The position numbers and the translations under genes are program-made. This document shows positions 5,980 through 12,031 of a stretch of 42,334 nt of DNA, piece by piece. Position 1 is the stretch's first letter, and each line of letters starts with the position of its first letter. This DNA is from Pyramidobacter piscolens. Lineage in GTDB: Bacteria; Synergistota; Synergistia; Synergistales; Dethiosulfovibrionaceae. The DNA is taken from the NCBI GenBank assembly GCA_004558205.1, contig SFDM01000028.1, forward strand, positions 1 through 42,334. Direction: 5' to 3'. The notes under the pieces were generated by a model, which was given only the letters and a program-made list of their open reading frames with translations, did no database searches and was not told the origin of the DNA.

Positions 5980-6345
5980 CTTGTCGCTTCGTGCAAGGTA
6001 GAAATAGACGCCTTGTTCCGTGAGGGCTTGCAATTGCTGCACTCCTCCGGGGGTCAGAACGGATAATACCCCTTTCCACTCGTCGGGTATGTGAGAAATA
6101 CAAGCCCCCGCGCCTGTCCATGTAGCGCCGATGCCTTCCACAATATCTTTAGCCACAAACCGAGGTTCACCGTCTTCTCCTCGTACAACTCTTATTTCTG
6201 TGTTCCACCAGGGGTGGTAACGGATACCATCCCTTTCCATTCGGTCGGGTATAGGTTTTACTGAAAAAGCAGAAAAACCGCGGGCTTCATAAATTCCTGA
6301 ATTTCCAGAGTCCGGGTTATTACTCGCTTTCCTTGTTATCCTCAA
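5959..6345 (-). CDS. Bro-N domain protein (phage antirepressor-like), truncated
   Basis: Residues from about 47 on (NTEIRVVRGEDGEPRFVAKD, then CISHIPDEWKGV, LTPGGVQQL, LTEQGVYFYLARSDKPKA) are a clear Bro-N domain as in phage antirepressors, which bind DNA or relieve repression. In family members the chain continues well past SDKPKA into a further helix and often a second domain. Here it stops after three more codons inside the palindrome at 5936-5979. The 5' end is uncertain: TTG 6345 overlaps the upstream gene, while ATG 6243 would give 94 residues ending the same way. Likely a gene fragment, possibly still expressed. Confidence 0.75.
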   Translation of the reverse strand: MRITRKASNNPDSGNSGIYEARGFSAFSVKPIPDRMERDGIRYHPWWNTEIRVVRGEDGEPRFVAKDIVEGIGATWTGAGACISHIPDEWKGVLSVLTPGGVQQLQALTEQGVYFYLARSDKPKARGP

Positions 6346-6748
6346 TGCCAGACATAAAATCTAAAAGCGCGCTCCTCTCTCTGTCCAGAGCGTTTTTCTC
6401 GCTGCTGATTAGTGAGATAGGGGATATCACCCGCGCTATAACCTGAGCCGCAAGCCTGCCCCGTTCCGTTGGTGAAACGTCAGGATTGTTAAACACTGCA
6501 TACAGGGTCTTCGCCGCCTTTACAAGAATGCCCTTAACGCTGTCCGCAAGATGAAGCCTCATAAACTCGCGCTGCTTTTCAAGCTCTTCCCGCACGTCGT
6601 CCCGTTTCATCACTCTGGAAAGCGATTGGCGCGACATCTTCACCTTTTGGGCCGCTTCGGTAATGTTCAGGCCGGACGCCATCAATGTTACGGCCATTTG
6701 TAACTTCGGCGGCAACGTGTCACATTTTGAAACATTCTGACTATTCAA
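6320..6748 (-). CDS. Terminase-small-subunit-like helix-turn-helix protein
   Basis: The N-terminal half (LPPKLQMAVTLMASGLNITE, AAQKVKMSRQSLSRVMKRDD) is a homeodomain-like HTH of the type found in phage terminase small subunits, which recognise packaging sites. The rest is helical (LHLADSVKGILVKAAKTLYA, TERGRLAAQVIARV) and would oligomerise. A TTG start at 6748 is chosen because ggaggtg lies 8 bp upstream. The start overlaps the stop of the gp10-like gene. No large terminase gene is present. That combination is seen in phage satellites that redirect a helper's packaging, but an unrelated HTH function is possible. Confidence 0.55.
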   Translation of the reverse strand: MNSQNVSKCDTLPPKLQMAVTLMASGLNITEAAQKVKMSRQSLSRVMKRDDVREELEKQREFMRLHLADSVKGILVKAAKTLYAVFNNPDVSPTERGRLAAQVIARVISPISLISSEKNALDRERSALLDFMSGIEDNKESE

Positions 6749-7046
6749 AAATATCACCTCCAGCACTCAGCCAGCTTTGAACCTCGATCATAGTAATCCT
6801 TACCATGCCTGCGGGGGCTTGCTTTGACCAGCCGAATTCAAGCCGGCGGGCATAGGGCAGGTTGTTTGATATCCAGATTCCGTTATTCTTTATCGTGAAA
6901 GCGTTGATGCTTTGCCGCGCCGCTTGATCAGAAGCAGGCCAGTCTGCATAAGACAAGCTGTAATCAACAGCGCCGCTCTTTACATCAAGGGCAACGTTCC
7001 AGTTGCCCCGAAACCGTCCTGTATCGACGGGGCTTTTCACCGTCAC
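6741..7046 (-). CDS. HK97 gp10-like (head-tail connector) protein, probably start-less
   Basis: SPVDTGRFRGNWNVAL, then LPYARRLEFGWSKQAPAGMV are hallmarks of the gp10/minor tail family. The coding frame stays open upstream to 7127 (FDKFVDEIIPRDYENVVKKT...), which matches the normal N-terminus of the family, but there a TAA replaces the start codon. A fine aggaggg Shine-Dalgarno still precedes that spot. A 2-bp deletion in ATGTTTGAT would explain it. Only GTG 7046 remains as a start and would give a shortened 101-residue protein. I judge it a decaying gene. No other head or tail genes remain except nearby fragments. Confidence 0.65.
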   Translation of the reverse strand: MTVKSPVDTGRFRGNWNVALDVKSGAVDYSLSYADWPASDQAARQSINAFTIKNNGIWISNNLPYARRLEFGWSKQAPAGMVRITMIEVQSWLSAGGDIFE

Positions 7047-7143
7047 GCTGTCATAGATCTTAAAGGCAGTCTTTTTAACGACGTTTTCATAGTCGCGCGG
7101 AATAATCTCATCGACGAACTTATCAAATTAAAATCCCTCCTGA

Positions 7144-7473
7144 TTAGTCTACAAACTCAAGGTCAACATGAAGCCTCTCGGCTTCGTCCCGTGCCGCTTT
7201 GTAAGTACGGAAATCCTGCGCGTCAACGCGTTTGATTTTTACCGAAGAAATTGTTTTTTCTTGAGGCTTCGGTTCCATCGGCTCCACTGGAACCTGAGTT
7301 TTAAGGGGATTATATACGCCGCCCACCACTAAATCTTTTTCCTCATACCAGCCTTTTCCAAACGCGCGCGCCTTGAGTTTTGCTTCCTCCGCACTCTTCG
7401 CCTCGCCGCGCCAAATAATATTTTTCGCGCCGATCTTATGAGCAAACACGCAATACTCACTAACTTCAAACAT
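7144..7473 (-). CDS. Hypothetical phage-type protein, 109 aa
   Basis: ATG 7473 (MFEVSEYCVFAHKIGAK) is preceded by aaaggag at 8 bp, better placed than the upstream ATG at 7491. The N-terminal 50 residues look like a small alpha/beta domain (IIWRGEAKSAEEAKLKARAF). A proline-rich linker (PVEPMEPKPQEK) leads to a charged helical tail. I do not recognise a family. It lies 17 bp before the open frame of the gp10-like gene and shares its direction, so it belongs to the same remnant block. Confidence 0.6.
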   Translation of the reverse strand: MFEVSEYCVFAHKIGAKNIIWRGEAKSAEEAKLKARAFGKGWYEEKDLVVGGVYNPLKTQVPVEPMEPKPQEKTISSVKIKRVDAQDFRTYKAARDEAERLHVDLEFVD

Positions 7474-7511
7474 TTTTATTTCTCCTTTCAAAATTCCGAG
7501 GTTGCCCCGGG

Positions 7512-7631
7512 TTATTTAACAGCTTTGGCTACATCACGTAAAAACTTTTTAAGGCCGGCAATCCCTTCCAGCACTTGCACGCTATTATATCGATAGCGGC
7601 CGCTAATCTTTCCATCTCTAAAACGGGTATT
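7512..7631 (-). pseudogene. C-terminal fragment of an unrecognised phage gene
   Basis: The frame from 7631 to the TAA at 7512-7514 reads NTRFRDGKISGRYRYNSVQV, then LEGIAGLKKFLRDVAKAVK. This is good protein-like sequence with a basic helical end, but an in-frame TAA precedes it and no start is available. It is the 3' remnant of a longer gene, just upstream of the gene at 7473 in the same direction. The break lies close to the palindromic unit at 7697-7791. Confidence 0.5.
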
Positions 7632-7696
7632 TTAATCTGAACCACCTCCATCAATATAAATAACGCATTACGCATTAAAGGGAAATGGCTTCTATT

Positions 7697-7791
7697 CGCT
7701 CTAAAACGGCATGCAAAGGGACTTCTTTTCTTTTTTGATATAGGAGTATGGCTTGATAAAAAGTCAGGGCATTACGGGCCGTTTTAGAGCG
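7697..7791. repeat. Palindromic family unit 5
   Basis: cgctctaaaacggc (7697-7710) and gccgttttagagcg (7778-7791) are exact 14-bp inverted repeats 67 bp apart. They end 10 bp from the stop codon of the gene at 7802-8194. Arms resemble those of units 1, 4 and 6. Confidence 0.8.
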
Positions 7792-7801
7792 TCTTATCAA
7801 T

Positions 7802-8194
7802 TTACACGAAAGCTAGATAGTGATTTTTATCAAGCGAAATAACATACTCACCATCATTAAATTCAAACTGACAGACACCGCTTGAATTTAAAACATCGAT
7901 AACCTCGTTTTCCTCGTTTGCCATTTCAAGGGCCGTTATGAAAAAATCAAAAAGTTTCAACGCTAAATCATTTCCGGCCTCTACACCAACCATTAGAAAA
8001 TGAGCCATTCCAAAATCTGAATAATCAACTTCTAGCTTTGCATTGTTTTCAATCATCCTCAGATTACTATCATCAATGAAAGATAGGGCTATCAAATCAC
8101 TTTCAAAATCCGCTATAAAAGAAAAAATAGCCGCTGAATTTCCAATATACCCGCAATTCTCAAAATTTTTCACTGTAAGTCTTTTTTTCGTCAT
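7802..8194 (-). CDS. Hypothetical acidic protein, 130 aa
   Basis: ATG 8194 follows ggaggg at 9 bp. The protein is acidic and mixed alpha/beta (AAIFSFIADFESDLIALSFI, FGMAHFLMVGVEAGNDLALK, ENEVIDVLNSSGVCQFEF), with no membrane segment or known motif. It stands alone between two palindromic units (7697-7791 and 8233-8328), like a mobile cassette, and is AT-rich compared with the replication genes next to it. Phage or plasmid accessory role is likely; function unknown. Confidence 0.6.
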   Translation of the reverse strand: MTKKRLTVKNFENCGYIGNSAAIFSFIADFESDLIALSFIDDSNLRMIENNAKLEVDYSDFGMAHFLMVGVEAGNDLALKLFDFFITALEMANEENEVIDVLNSSGVCQFEFNDGEYVISLDKNHYLAFV

Positions 8195-8232
8195 CGGTGT
8201 TTTCCCTCCATTCGTGATTGAACTACTCTACT

Positions 8233-8328
8233 ATGCCCCTAAAACGCGCCTAGTTTTTCTTTTATGCATTTCTACCTCAAAAAATCAAAGTTAAGGCTTC
8301 TAGGGTCGTTCTGGTGCGTTTAAGGGCG
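8233..8328. repeat. Palindromic family unit 6
   Basis: gcccctaaaacgcgcc (8233-8248) is nearly the inverse of ggtgcgtttaagggcg (8313-8328). The right part, cgttctggtgcgttta, is shared with unit 4 in reverse. It lies between the 130-aa gene and the replication block. Confidence 0.65.
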
Positions 8329-8376
8329 TTTTATCGATTGACGCAAGGAGATATTATTTCAATGATGCTTTAAATC

Positions 8377-8405
8377 TAAAGATTAATATTTGATATTAAT
8401 CTTTA
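8377..8405. repeat. Perfect AT-rich inverted repeat, 13-bp arms
   Basis: TAAAGATTAATAT and ATATTAATCTTTA are exact inverted repeats around a 3-bp centre (TTG). There is no T tract, so it is not a normal terminator. It could be a protein site or a single-strand structure signal. It lies 135 bp beyond the helicase stop codon. Confidence 0.65.
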
Positions 8406-8433
8406 CGGATATGGAATGTGTAAAACTGCTTAG

Positions 8434-8548
8434 TCGCTCTACAACGCTTCAGAACGGCCCTAATTGCGCTTTGTTTTAATAAGCGTCATCTCCTTTCACA
8501 TAAAACGATCTTGAAGCTTCTAGGCCCGTTTCCGGGGCTTCATAGCCT
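8434..8548. repeat. Palindromic family unit 7 (imperfect)
   Basis: cgctctacaacgcttcagaacggccc (from 8435) is an arm of the family in reverse. tctaggcccgtttccggggc (8519-8538) is a diverged facing arm. The unit abuts the stop codon of the helicase gene at 8540. Confidence 0.45.
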
Positions 8549-9271
8549 CACCGCCACAAACAAATTTTTGCTTTTTTTCTCACGTGTGACCGGGGAGGCG
8601 CTGCCAGTAAAAATCATTGTTGGGCCGTCGTAGTCCAGTGACCACGCCGTGCCGGCGCGCCCCGCGCGACACTTTTGCACCGTGGCGATCAAGGGCGGCG
8701 GGGGCGTGTAAAGCGCCCCGGGATCCGGCTCTACTCTATCCACAAACAGCTCTAAAACGCAGTCGCAGACTCGCGCGAGACTATTCCCGCCCGACGCGCT
8801 GCCTGTAAAAACGCCTTGCGCTTGTCCAGCTTTCGCCGCCGCTGACATCTGCGAAAGAATAATCCAAGATACGTCAGGGAAACGTGTTTGCCACGCCCTG
8901 AGCCGCTCGACGCAAGCGCGCTGTGCGTCTAGCTCGCTGTCAAAACCTGCTGTAGCGGTGATATAGTCCCACACGACCAGCCCGGCCCTGTGACGGGTTA
9001 AAACACCATCAATTTGTTCAAGTGTCAGAGGGCCACCGATCACGCCGAAACGCTTAGCGTCAAGGGCTTCGCGCCGCTGCTTTGCCTCGCTGTAAACAGC
9101 TTCACCGCGCCGCCACGCGGCTATCAGCTCACGCTCTGACAGCTGAGCAAGCGGTAGAAGCCGCCGCAGCGCTATGCTTTCACGGGGCATGTCGAGCGAC
9201 AGATAAAGGGCGTTCCCGCCGACAGTGCTCAAATACGACTCGACGCACGAAAGTGCAAAGCTTGTTTTCAT
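8540..9271 (-). CDS. DnaB-like replicative helicase, RecA-type C-terminal domain
   Basis: The chain KTSFALSCVESYLST, ALYLSLDMPRES, then AGLVVWDYITATAG (Walker B-like), WIILSQMSAAAKAG and LARVCDCVLEL follows the motif order of DnaB/RepA-type hexameric helicases. The ATG at 9271 cuts through the Walker A loop. Upstream in this same frame the sequence reads LERGGEGSMKTSFAL, a full Walker A, and it stays open to about 9325 inside the previous gene. So the intact helicase needs either a -1 frameshift from the N-domain gene or the parts work as two chains. ATGA overlap (stop 9268-9270) couples them. Carries out unwinding at the element's own origin, by inference. Confidence 0.8.
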   Translation of the reverse strand: MKTSFALSCVESYLSTVGGNALYLSLDMPRESIALRRLLPLAQLSERELIAAWRRGEAVYSEAKQRREALDAKRFGVIGGPLTLEQIDGVLTRHRAGLVVWDYITATAGFDSELDAQRACVERLRAWQTRFPDVSWIILSQMSAAAKAGQAQGVFTGSASGGNSLARVCDCVLELFVDRVEPDPGALYTPPPPLIATVQKCRAGRAGTAWSLDYDGPTMIFTGSASPVTREKKSKNLFVAVRL

Positions 9272-9837
9272 GGAGCCTTCGCCGCCCCTTTCCAGCGCTG
9301 CATACGGGCCTCGAGGTCATCGAGAGCAGCCTCGGGTGAAAGATCGTCGGCTGTCGTCAGCCGTGACGCCGCCGTTAGCTCGGCCCATGCCGCTGAAAGG
9401 GTCGCGGCGTTGTCGCCGCTTTCGTTCCACGCCGCCGCTGTTAGGTGACGCGCCGCCTGTAGAAACGCCCTGCGCTGTGTCAGCTCGCGAAGGCGCGCGC
9501 CGTGGCGCTTCCACGCTAAAACGCTTTGAGTGGAGCCGACAAGGGCGGCATAGTCCTGCATAGCCACAACGCCGCGTGACGTCAGCTCTACAACGTCTAG
9601 CGGCTCGCCAGCGGCGATCTTTTTTGAAAGAGCTTCGAAAAGGCCAGTGTTTTTACCGGTGTAAAAATCCTTCGGCGTGAGCATAGCCGCTAGCCCCTGC
9701 GCGGCGTCAGGGTCTAACAGCATGTCGCCTATGACGGCACGCTCCACCAGCGCGTCAGACGGTGCGTCATAAACATCATGATACCGCTCTTGTATGTCCT
9801 CAAACCTTGCCGCTGCTGTGTTAGCTCGCATTTTCAC
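9268..9837 (-). CDS. DnaB-like helicase, N-terminal domain
   Basis: Residues 28-150 (LVERAVIGDMLLDPDAAQGL, LTPKDFYTGKNTGLFEALSK, GEPLDVVELTSRG) are the helical N-terminal domain of DnaB that forms the collar and meets primase. It is followed by the linker helix (LRELTQRRAFLQAARHLTAA). The frame ends at TGA 9268-9270, just where the Walker A starts in the -1 frame. The start codon at 9837 overlaps the end of the initiator gene (stop 9821), so translation is coupled. The gene order initiator then helicase matches lambdoid and plasmid replication modules. Confidence 0.82.
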   Translation of the reverse strand: MKMRANTAAARFEDIQERYHDVYDAPSDALVERAVIGDMLLDPDAAQGLAAMLTPKDFYTGKNTGLFEALSKKIAAGEPLDVVELTSRGVVAMQDYAALVGSTQSVLAWKRHGARLRELTQRRAFLQAARHLTAAAWNESGDNAATLSAAWAELTAASRLTTADDLSPEAALDDLEARMQRWKGAAKAP

Positions 9838-10855
9838 TCACGCCCCTCAAAATAGTCAGAATATTTTTAATATATTTGCTTTCGGTTCCACGCGTTTTTA
9901 CCTCTTCGAGGTAGGTGCTAGCCTCTATCTGGACGCTCTCCAAAAAGGCGTTTTGATCTTCCTCGGAGGAAAGCGCCTTTAATCGCTGAAAAATGGTTTT
10001 TTCTATCGTCCCGCGCCCCGTCTGCGGGATAGGCCACGCTTCTATAAGCTGATCTGCAACACGTGCAGCGGCGATCTTTAGCCGCTTGTCCTCCTCACTG
10101 AGAGCGGCGGGGCGGGGCTTTTTCCTTGCTAGCCATGATGCCAGCCCTCGCGCGGCGTTGCTTTTTGGTTTTTTCTTTGGGTTCGCCTCGCACCAGATCA
10201 GCCAGAGCCTAAACTCGCGCGCAAGCGCTTCGTCTCCGTGAGTCTCGCGAAGGAGGTTCAGAGTTTTCTCCATGGAGGCAAGGGCAGCCTCAGGAAATGT
10301 TTTTCGCGCCTCAGTTATAAGACCCTCTATGAGGGGGTCTGTGAAAAGGGGGTGCGGTGTCGTCGCGGCGACATCGGTCCATTCTTTTATATCTTCTTTT
10401 ATATCTTCTTTTATATCTTCTTTTATATCTTCTTTTATATCTTCTTTTATATCTTCTTTTGTATCTTCCTTTGTATCTTCTGTGTGCACCCCGTGCACGG
10501 GGGGGGTGCATGTGGTGCACGGGGGTAGTGCACATGGTGCACTAGGGGGGGTGCATGTGGTGCACTGGGGGTGTAGTGTAAAACGCGATGACTGGCGTAT
10601 GTTTTTATCAAACCGCGCCTTTCTGGAAATAAACCCAAGCGCCTCAAGTTTTTTTAGAACCTCGAAAACACGGCGGCGTGAGGCGCGAGCCCTAGCGCAA
10701 AGCGTTTTTACGCTAGGCCAGCACGTCCAAACACCAGCGCTATCCGCATCGCTGCAAAAACTTTTTAGTGCCGTGTAAACAGCGACGTCGTACAGGTCGA
10801 GCCGGGCGTCATCTAGCACGGCGTTTTCCACAAGGGCGAAACCGCCGCCAGTCAT
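9821..10855 (-). CDS. Replication initiator with winged-helix domain and embedded origin repeats
   Basis: Residues 1-92 form a winged-helix domain of the DnaD/lambda-O/RepA type (LDLYDVAVYTALKSFCSDAD, SVKTLCARARASRRRVFEVL, LEALGFISRKARF). Residues ~94-124 (TTCTPPSAPCALPPCTTCTP) are encoded by the 22-bp iterons and ~125-157, a (EDIK)n stretch, by the AT-rich 12-mers. The C-terminal part is helical and may contact the DnaB-like helicase encoded next. ATG 10855 overlaps the stop of the upstream gene as ATGA; a GTG at 10864 is an alternative. The low-complexity middle fits an origin that happens to be translated, as in lambda gene O. Initiator role is inferred. Confidence 0.8.
   Translation of the reverse strand: MTGGGFALVENAVLDDARLDLYDVAVYTALKSFCSDADSAGVWTCWPSVKTLCARARASRRRVFEVLKKLEALGFISRKARFDKNIRQSSRFTLHPQCTTCTPPSAPCALPPCTTCTPPVHGVHTEDTKEDTKEDIKEDIKEDIKEDIKEDIKEDIKEWTDVAATTPHPLFTDPLIEGLITEARKTFPEAALASMEKTLNLLRETHGDEALAREFRLWLIWCEANPKKKPKSNAARGLASWLARKKPRPAALSEEDKRLKIAAARVADQLIEAWPIPQTGRGTIEKTIFQRLKALSSEEDQNAFLESVQIEASTYLEEVKTRGTESKYIKNILTILRGVSENAS
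10384..10572. other. Putative replication origin: four 22-bp iterons plus eight AT-rich 12-mers
   Basis: 10484-10572 holds four tandem units starting at 10484, 10506, 10528 and 10551. Each has two GTGCAY boxes 9 bp apart followed by a G run (for example GTGCATGTGGTGCAC then GGGGG). Immediately adjacent, 10384-10479 holds eight 12-bp copies of cttttatatctt (the last two with g for a), an easily melted tract. Iterons next to AT-rich repeats inside the initiator gene and upstream of a helicase gene are the layout of ori-lambda. No footprint or replication data exist here. Confidence 0.72.
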
Positions 10856-11457
10856 GCCGCCCACCGCCTGACCTGACGCTGTAACAAAATCGTTTTAAAG
10901 CAAACACTGAAAAACTTTTGCACGAAAAAAGCCGTCCAGCCTAGCGCTGCACGGATACACGTATGCCTATATGCGCCCTGACCAGCGGCCAGAACGTTTT
11001 TATGTGCTGCTACACCTCGGGGCCCTCCCTCCCCATCTCCTCCATCGTCAGAGCCGCCGCCTCCACTATCATCGCCAGAGGTCACGGCCACAGACGCCCG
11101 ACGCGCAGAGCGCCTCGGCTGCTGCCGACGGGCCGCGCGCACCTGCCGCCATGCCCCGCACGGTTTAGACTGCCTGTCACGCGTAGGTGTCGCGCGCCTC
11201 GAGGCGCGCCGTTTTTCCATGACCTCAGCGCGATCCAGCGCCCACGCGCGGTCAAACGCCCTGACAGTCTCCGCCGTCCAGCGGATACCCTGAGCGCCCA
11301 GCGCCGCACGCATCACTCGTTTATCGTCACTGTAGCTCACCGTCACCGAACGCCTCCCGCGGCCCGTTTCGACCACTGCCACAAGCTCGCGGCTAGTTTC
11401 ATCGTCAGGCGACATTTTATTGACAAAAAACACATTTTTTGATATAATGTTAACCAT
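10852..11457 (-). CDS. Hypothetical basic protein at the head of the replication operon
   Basis: The first ~75 residues (TSRELVAVVETGRGRRSVTV, SDDKRVMRAALGAQGIRW, TVRAFDRAWALDRAEVMEKR) look like a small folded domain. The middle is Arg-rich and then Gly/Asp-rich low complexity, and the tail (ALGWTAFFVQKFFSVCFK) is hydrophobic. I recognise no family. ATG 11457 has aaaggag 13 bp upstream; ATG 11415 is the other candidate. The stop overlaps the initiator start. The 5' end and its Shine-Dalgarno are covered by a predicted antisense RNA, so it could serve as a coupled leader gene. Confidence 0.5.
   Translation of the reverse strand: MVNIISKNVFFVNKMSPDDETSRELVAVVETGRGRRSVTVSYSDDKRVMRAALGAQGIRWTAETVRAFDRAWALDRAEVMEKRRASRRATPTRDRQSKPCGAWRQVRAARRQQPRRSARRASVAVTSGDDSGGGGSDDGGDGEGGPRGVAAHKNVLAAGQGAYRHTCIRAALGWTAFFVQKFFSVCFKTILLQRQVRRWAA
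11420..11448 (+). promoter_or_regulatory. Consensus sigma-70 promoter facing into the replication leader
   Basis: TTGACA (11420-11425), exactly 17 bp, then TATAAT (11443-11448): a perfect match to the bacterial consensus on the plus strand. The spacer contains the palindrome caaaaaa-caca-ttttttg. No plus-strand gene follows; only a short transcript to the terminator at 11482-11514 is possible. Confidence 0.85.
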
Positions 11458-11514
11458 AGAATCTCAGAATCTCCTTTCTCCGCCGCCTCGGCTAGCGCCC
11501 GGGCGGCTTTTTTT
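11455..11514 (+). ncRNA. Predicted ~60-nt antisense RNA (countertranscript) over the replication-operon leader
   Basis: It would start about 7 bp after the consensus -10 and end at a Rho-independent terminator (gccgcc 11482-11487 / ggcggc 11502-11507, then seven T). The RNA is fully complementary to the minus-strand mRNA just before ATG 11457, including its Shine-Dalgarno (aaaggag, complement at 11470-11476). This is the arrangement of plasmid copy-number countertranscripts, which block leader translation. It is a prediction from signals only. Confidence 0.65.
11482..11514 (+). terminator. Terminator of the antisense RNA
   Basis: Stem gccgcc/ggcggc with additional GC pairing inside (cgcccgggcg is available), followed by ttttttt at 11508-11514. 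The T run is on the plus strand, so it does not serve the minus-strand genes. Confidence 0.75.
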
Positions 11515-11743
11515 ATACCGCGACGGCCAGCACTGGCCGCCCTTGCTCGTCTGCCAGCTGACCGATGGGCATACCCAAAAGCGCGGATACACGCTCCAGC
11601 TCGCCGCTGTGTAGCCTCCTGCCCACACAGGCCCCCTCCCACTGCGCATACCGCAGGGCACTCACATCTATGGCCTGAGCCACGTCTCGACACGTCCGAA
11701 AGCCCTTGCTGACTCGCGCCACGCGCGCTACTGTAAGCCGCAC
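11513..11743 (-). CDS. XRE/Cro-like repressor, 76 aa, probable autoregulator of the replication block
   Basis: The protein contains an HTH: SKGFRTCRDVAQAIDVSALR, then YAQWEGACVGRRLHSGELER, then VSALLGMPIGQLADEQGRPV, with the last part matching the closing helix of XRE regulators. Start is GTG 11743, 5 bp after a ggagggg Shine-Dalgarno. It is the first gene of the minus-strand replication operon, downstream of a promoter with the same A-tract palindrome as the antisense promoter. It probably represses both. Its stop lies at the edge of the antisense terminator. Confidence 0.65.
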   Translation of the reverse strand: MRLTVARVARVSKGFRTCRDVAQAIDVSALRYAQWEGACVGRRLHSGELERVSALLGMPIGQLADEQGRPVLAVAV

Positions 11744-11785
11744 CTCAACCCCTCCCCTCGCTGCCGAAATTTTTTACACAGTCAG

Positions 11786-11815
11786 AATATAACACAAAAA
11801 TGTATTTTTTGCCAT
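11786..11815 (-). promoter_or_regulatory. Promoter of the replication operon
   Basis: On the minus strand: ATGGCA (11815-11810), 18 bp, TATATT (11791-11786), upstream of the XRE gene start at 11743. The spacer contains caaaaaa-taca-tttttg, the same palindrome as in the antisense promoter at 11424-11441. Confidence 0.6.
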
Positions 11816-11910
11816 AGCTAAACACTAGATGTGCAGAAGGTAGATAGAACTAAGCACAATATCTAGAGACTGCTTCTTTTTCAAGTTGTTTAATGAAAAT
11901 CGGTTCCGTA

Positions 11911-11985
11911 TCGGCTTTATTGTAGACAGCCCTCACGCTGCCTTCCACATGGGACAACTGGCGTTCTATGGCGTCCCTGTTCCAG
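11911..11985 (-). pseudogene. Fragment of a second integrase gene (3' part)
   Basis: Over about 75 bp it is nearly identical to the integrase gene at 13045-13119 and encodes WNRDAIERQLSHVEGSVRAV then YNKAD, including the active-site His and Tyr region. The flanks are unrelated. It is a relic of another copy of the integrase, by partial duplication or by an earlier related element. It is not a functional gene. Confidence 0.88.
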
Positions 11986-12031
11986 ATGAAAAGGATTTGC
12001 ATATTGTGCAGACCCCTGGCGGCGAACAAAA

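Noticed and set aside
4231..8548. Calling the palindromic units true integron attC sites
   Set aside because: They lack the GTTRRRY/RYYYAAC core, and no IntI-type integrase or attI is present; genes also lie in both directions. Kept only as a resemblance.
10384..10479. Reading the 12-bp repeats as only a variable protein linker
   Set aside because: The (EDIK)n linker is real, but its position directly beside four regular GTGCAY iterons in an initiator gene makes an origin function the better explanation.
10963..11442. Plus-strand frame opposite the head of the replication operon
   Set aside because: It is Arg/Pro/Ala low complexity typical of antisense GC-rich sequence; the minus frame has coupled ATGA overlaps with its neighbours.
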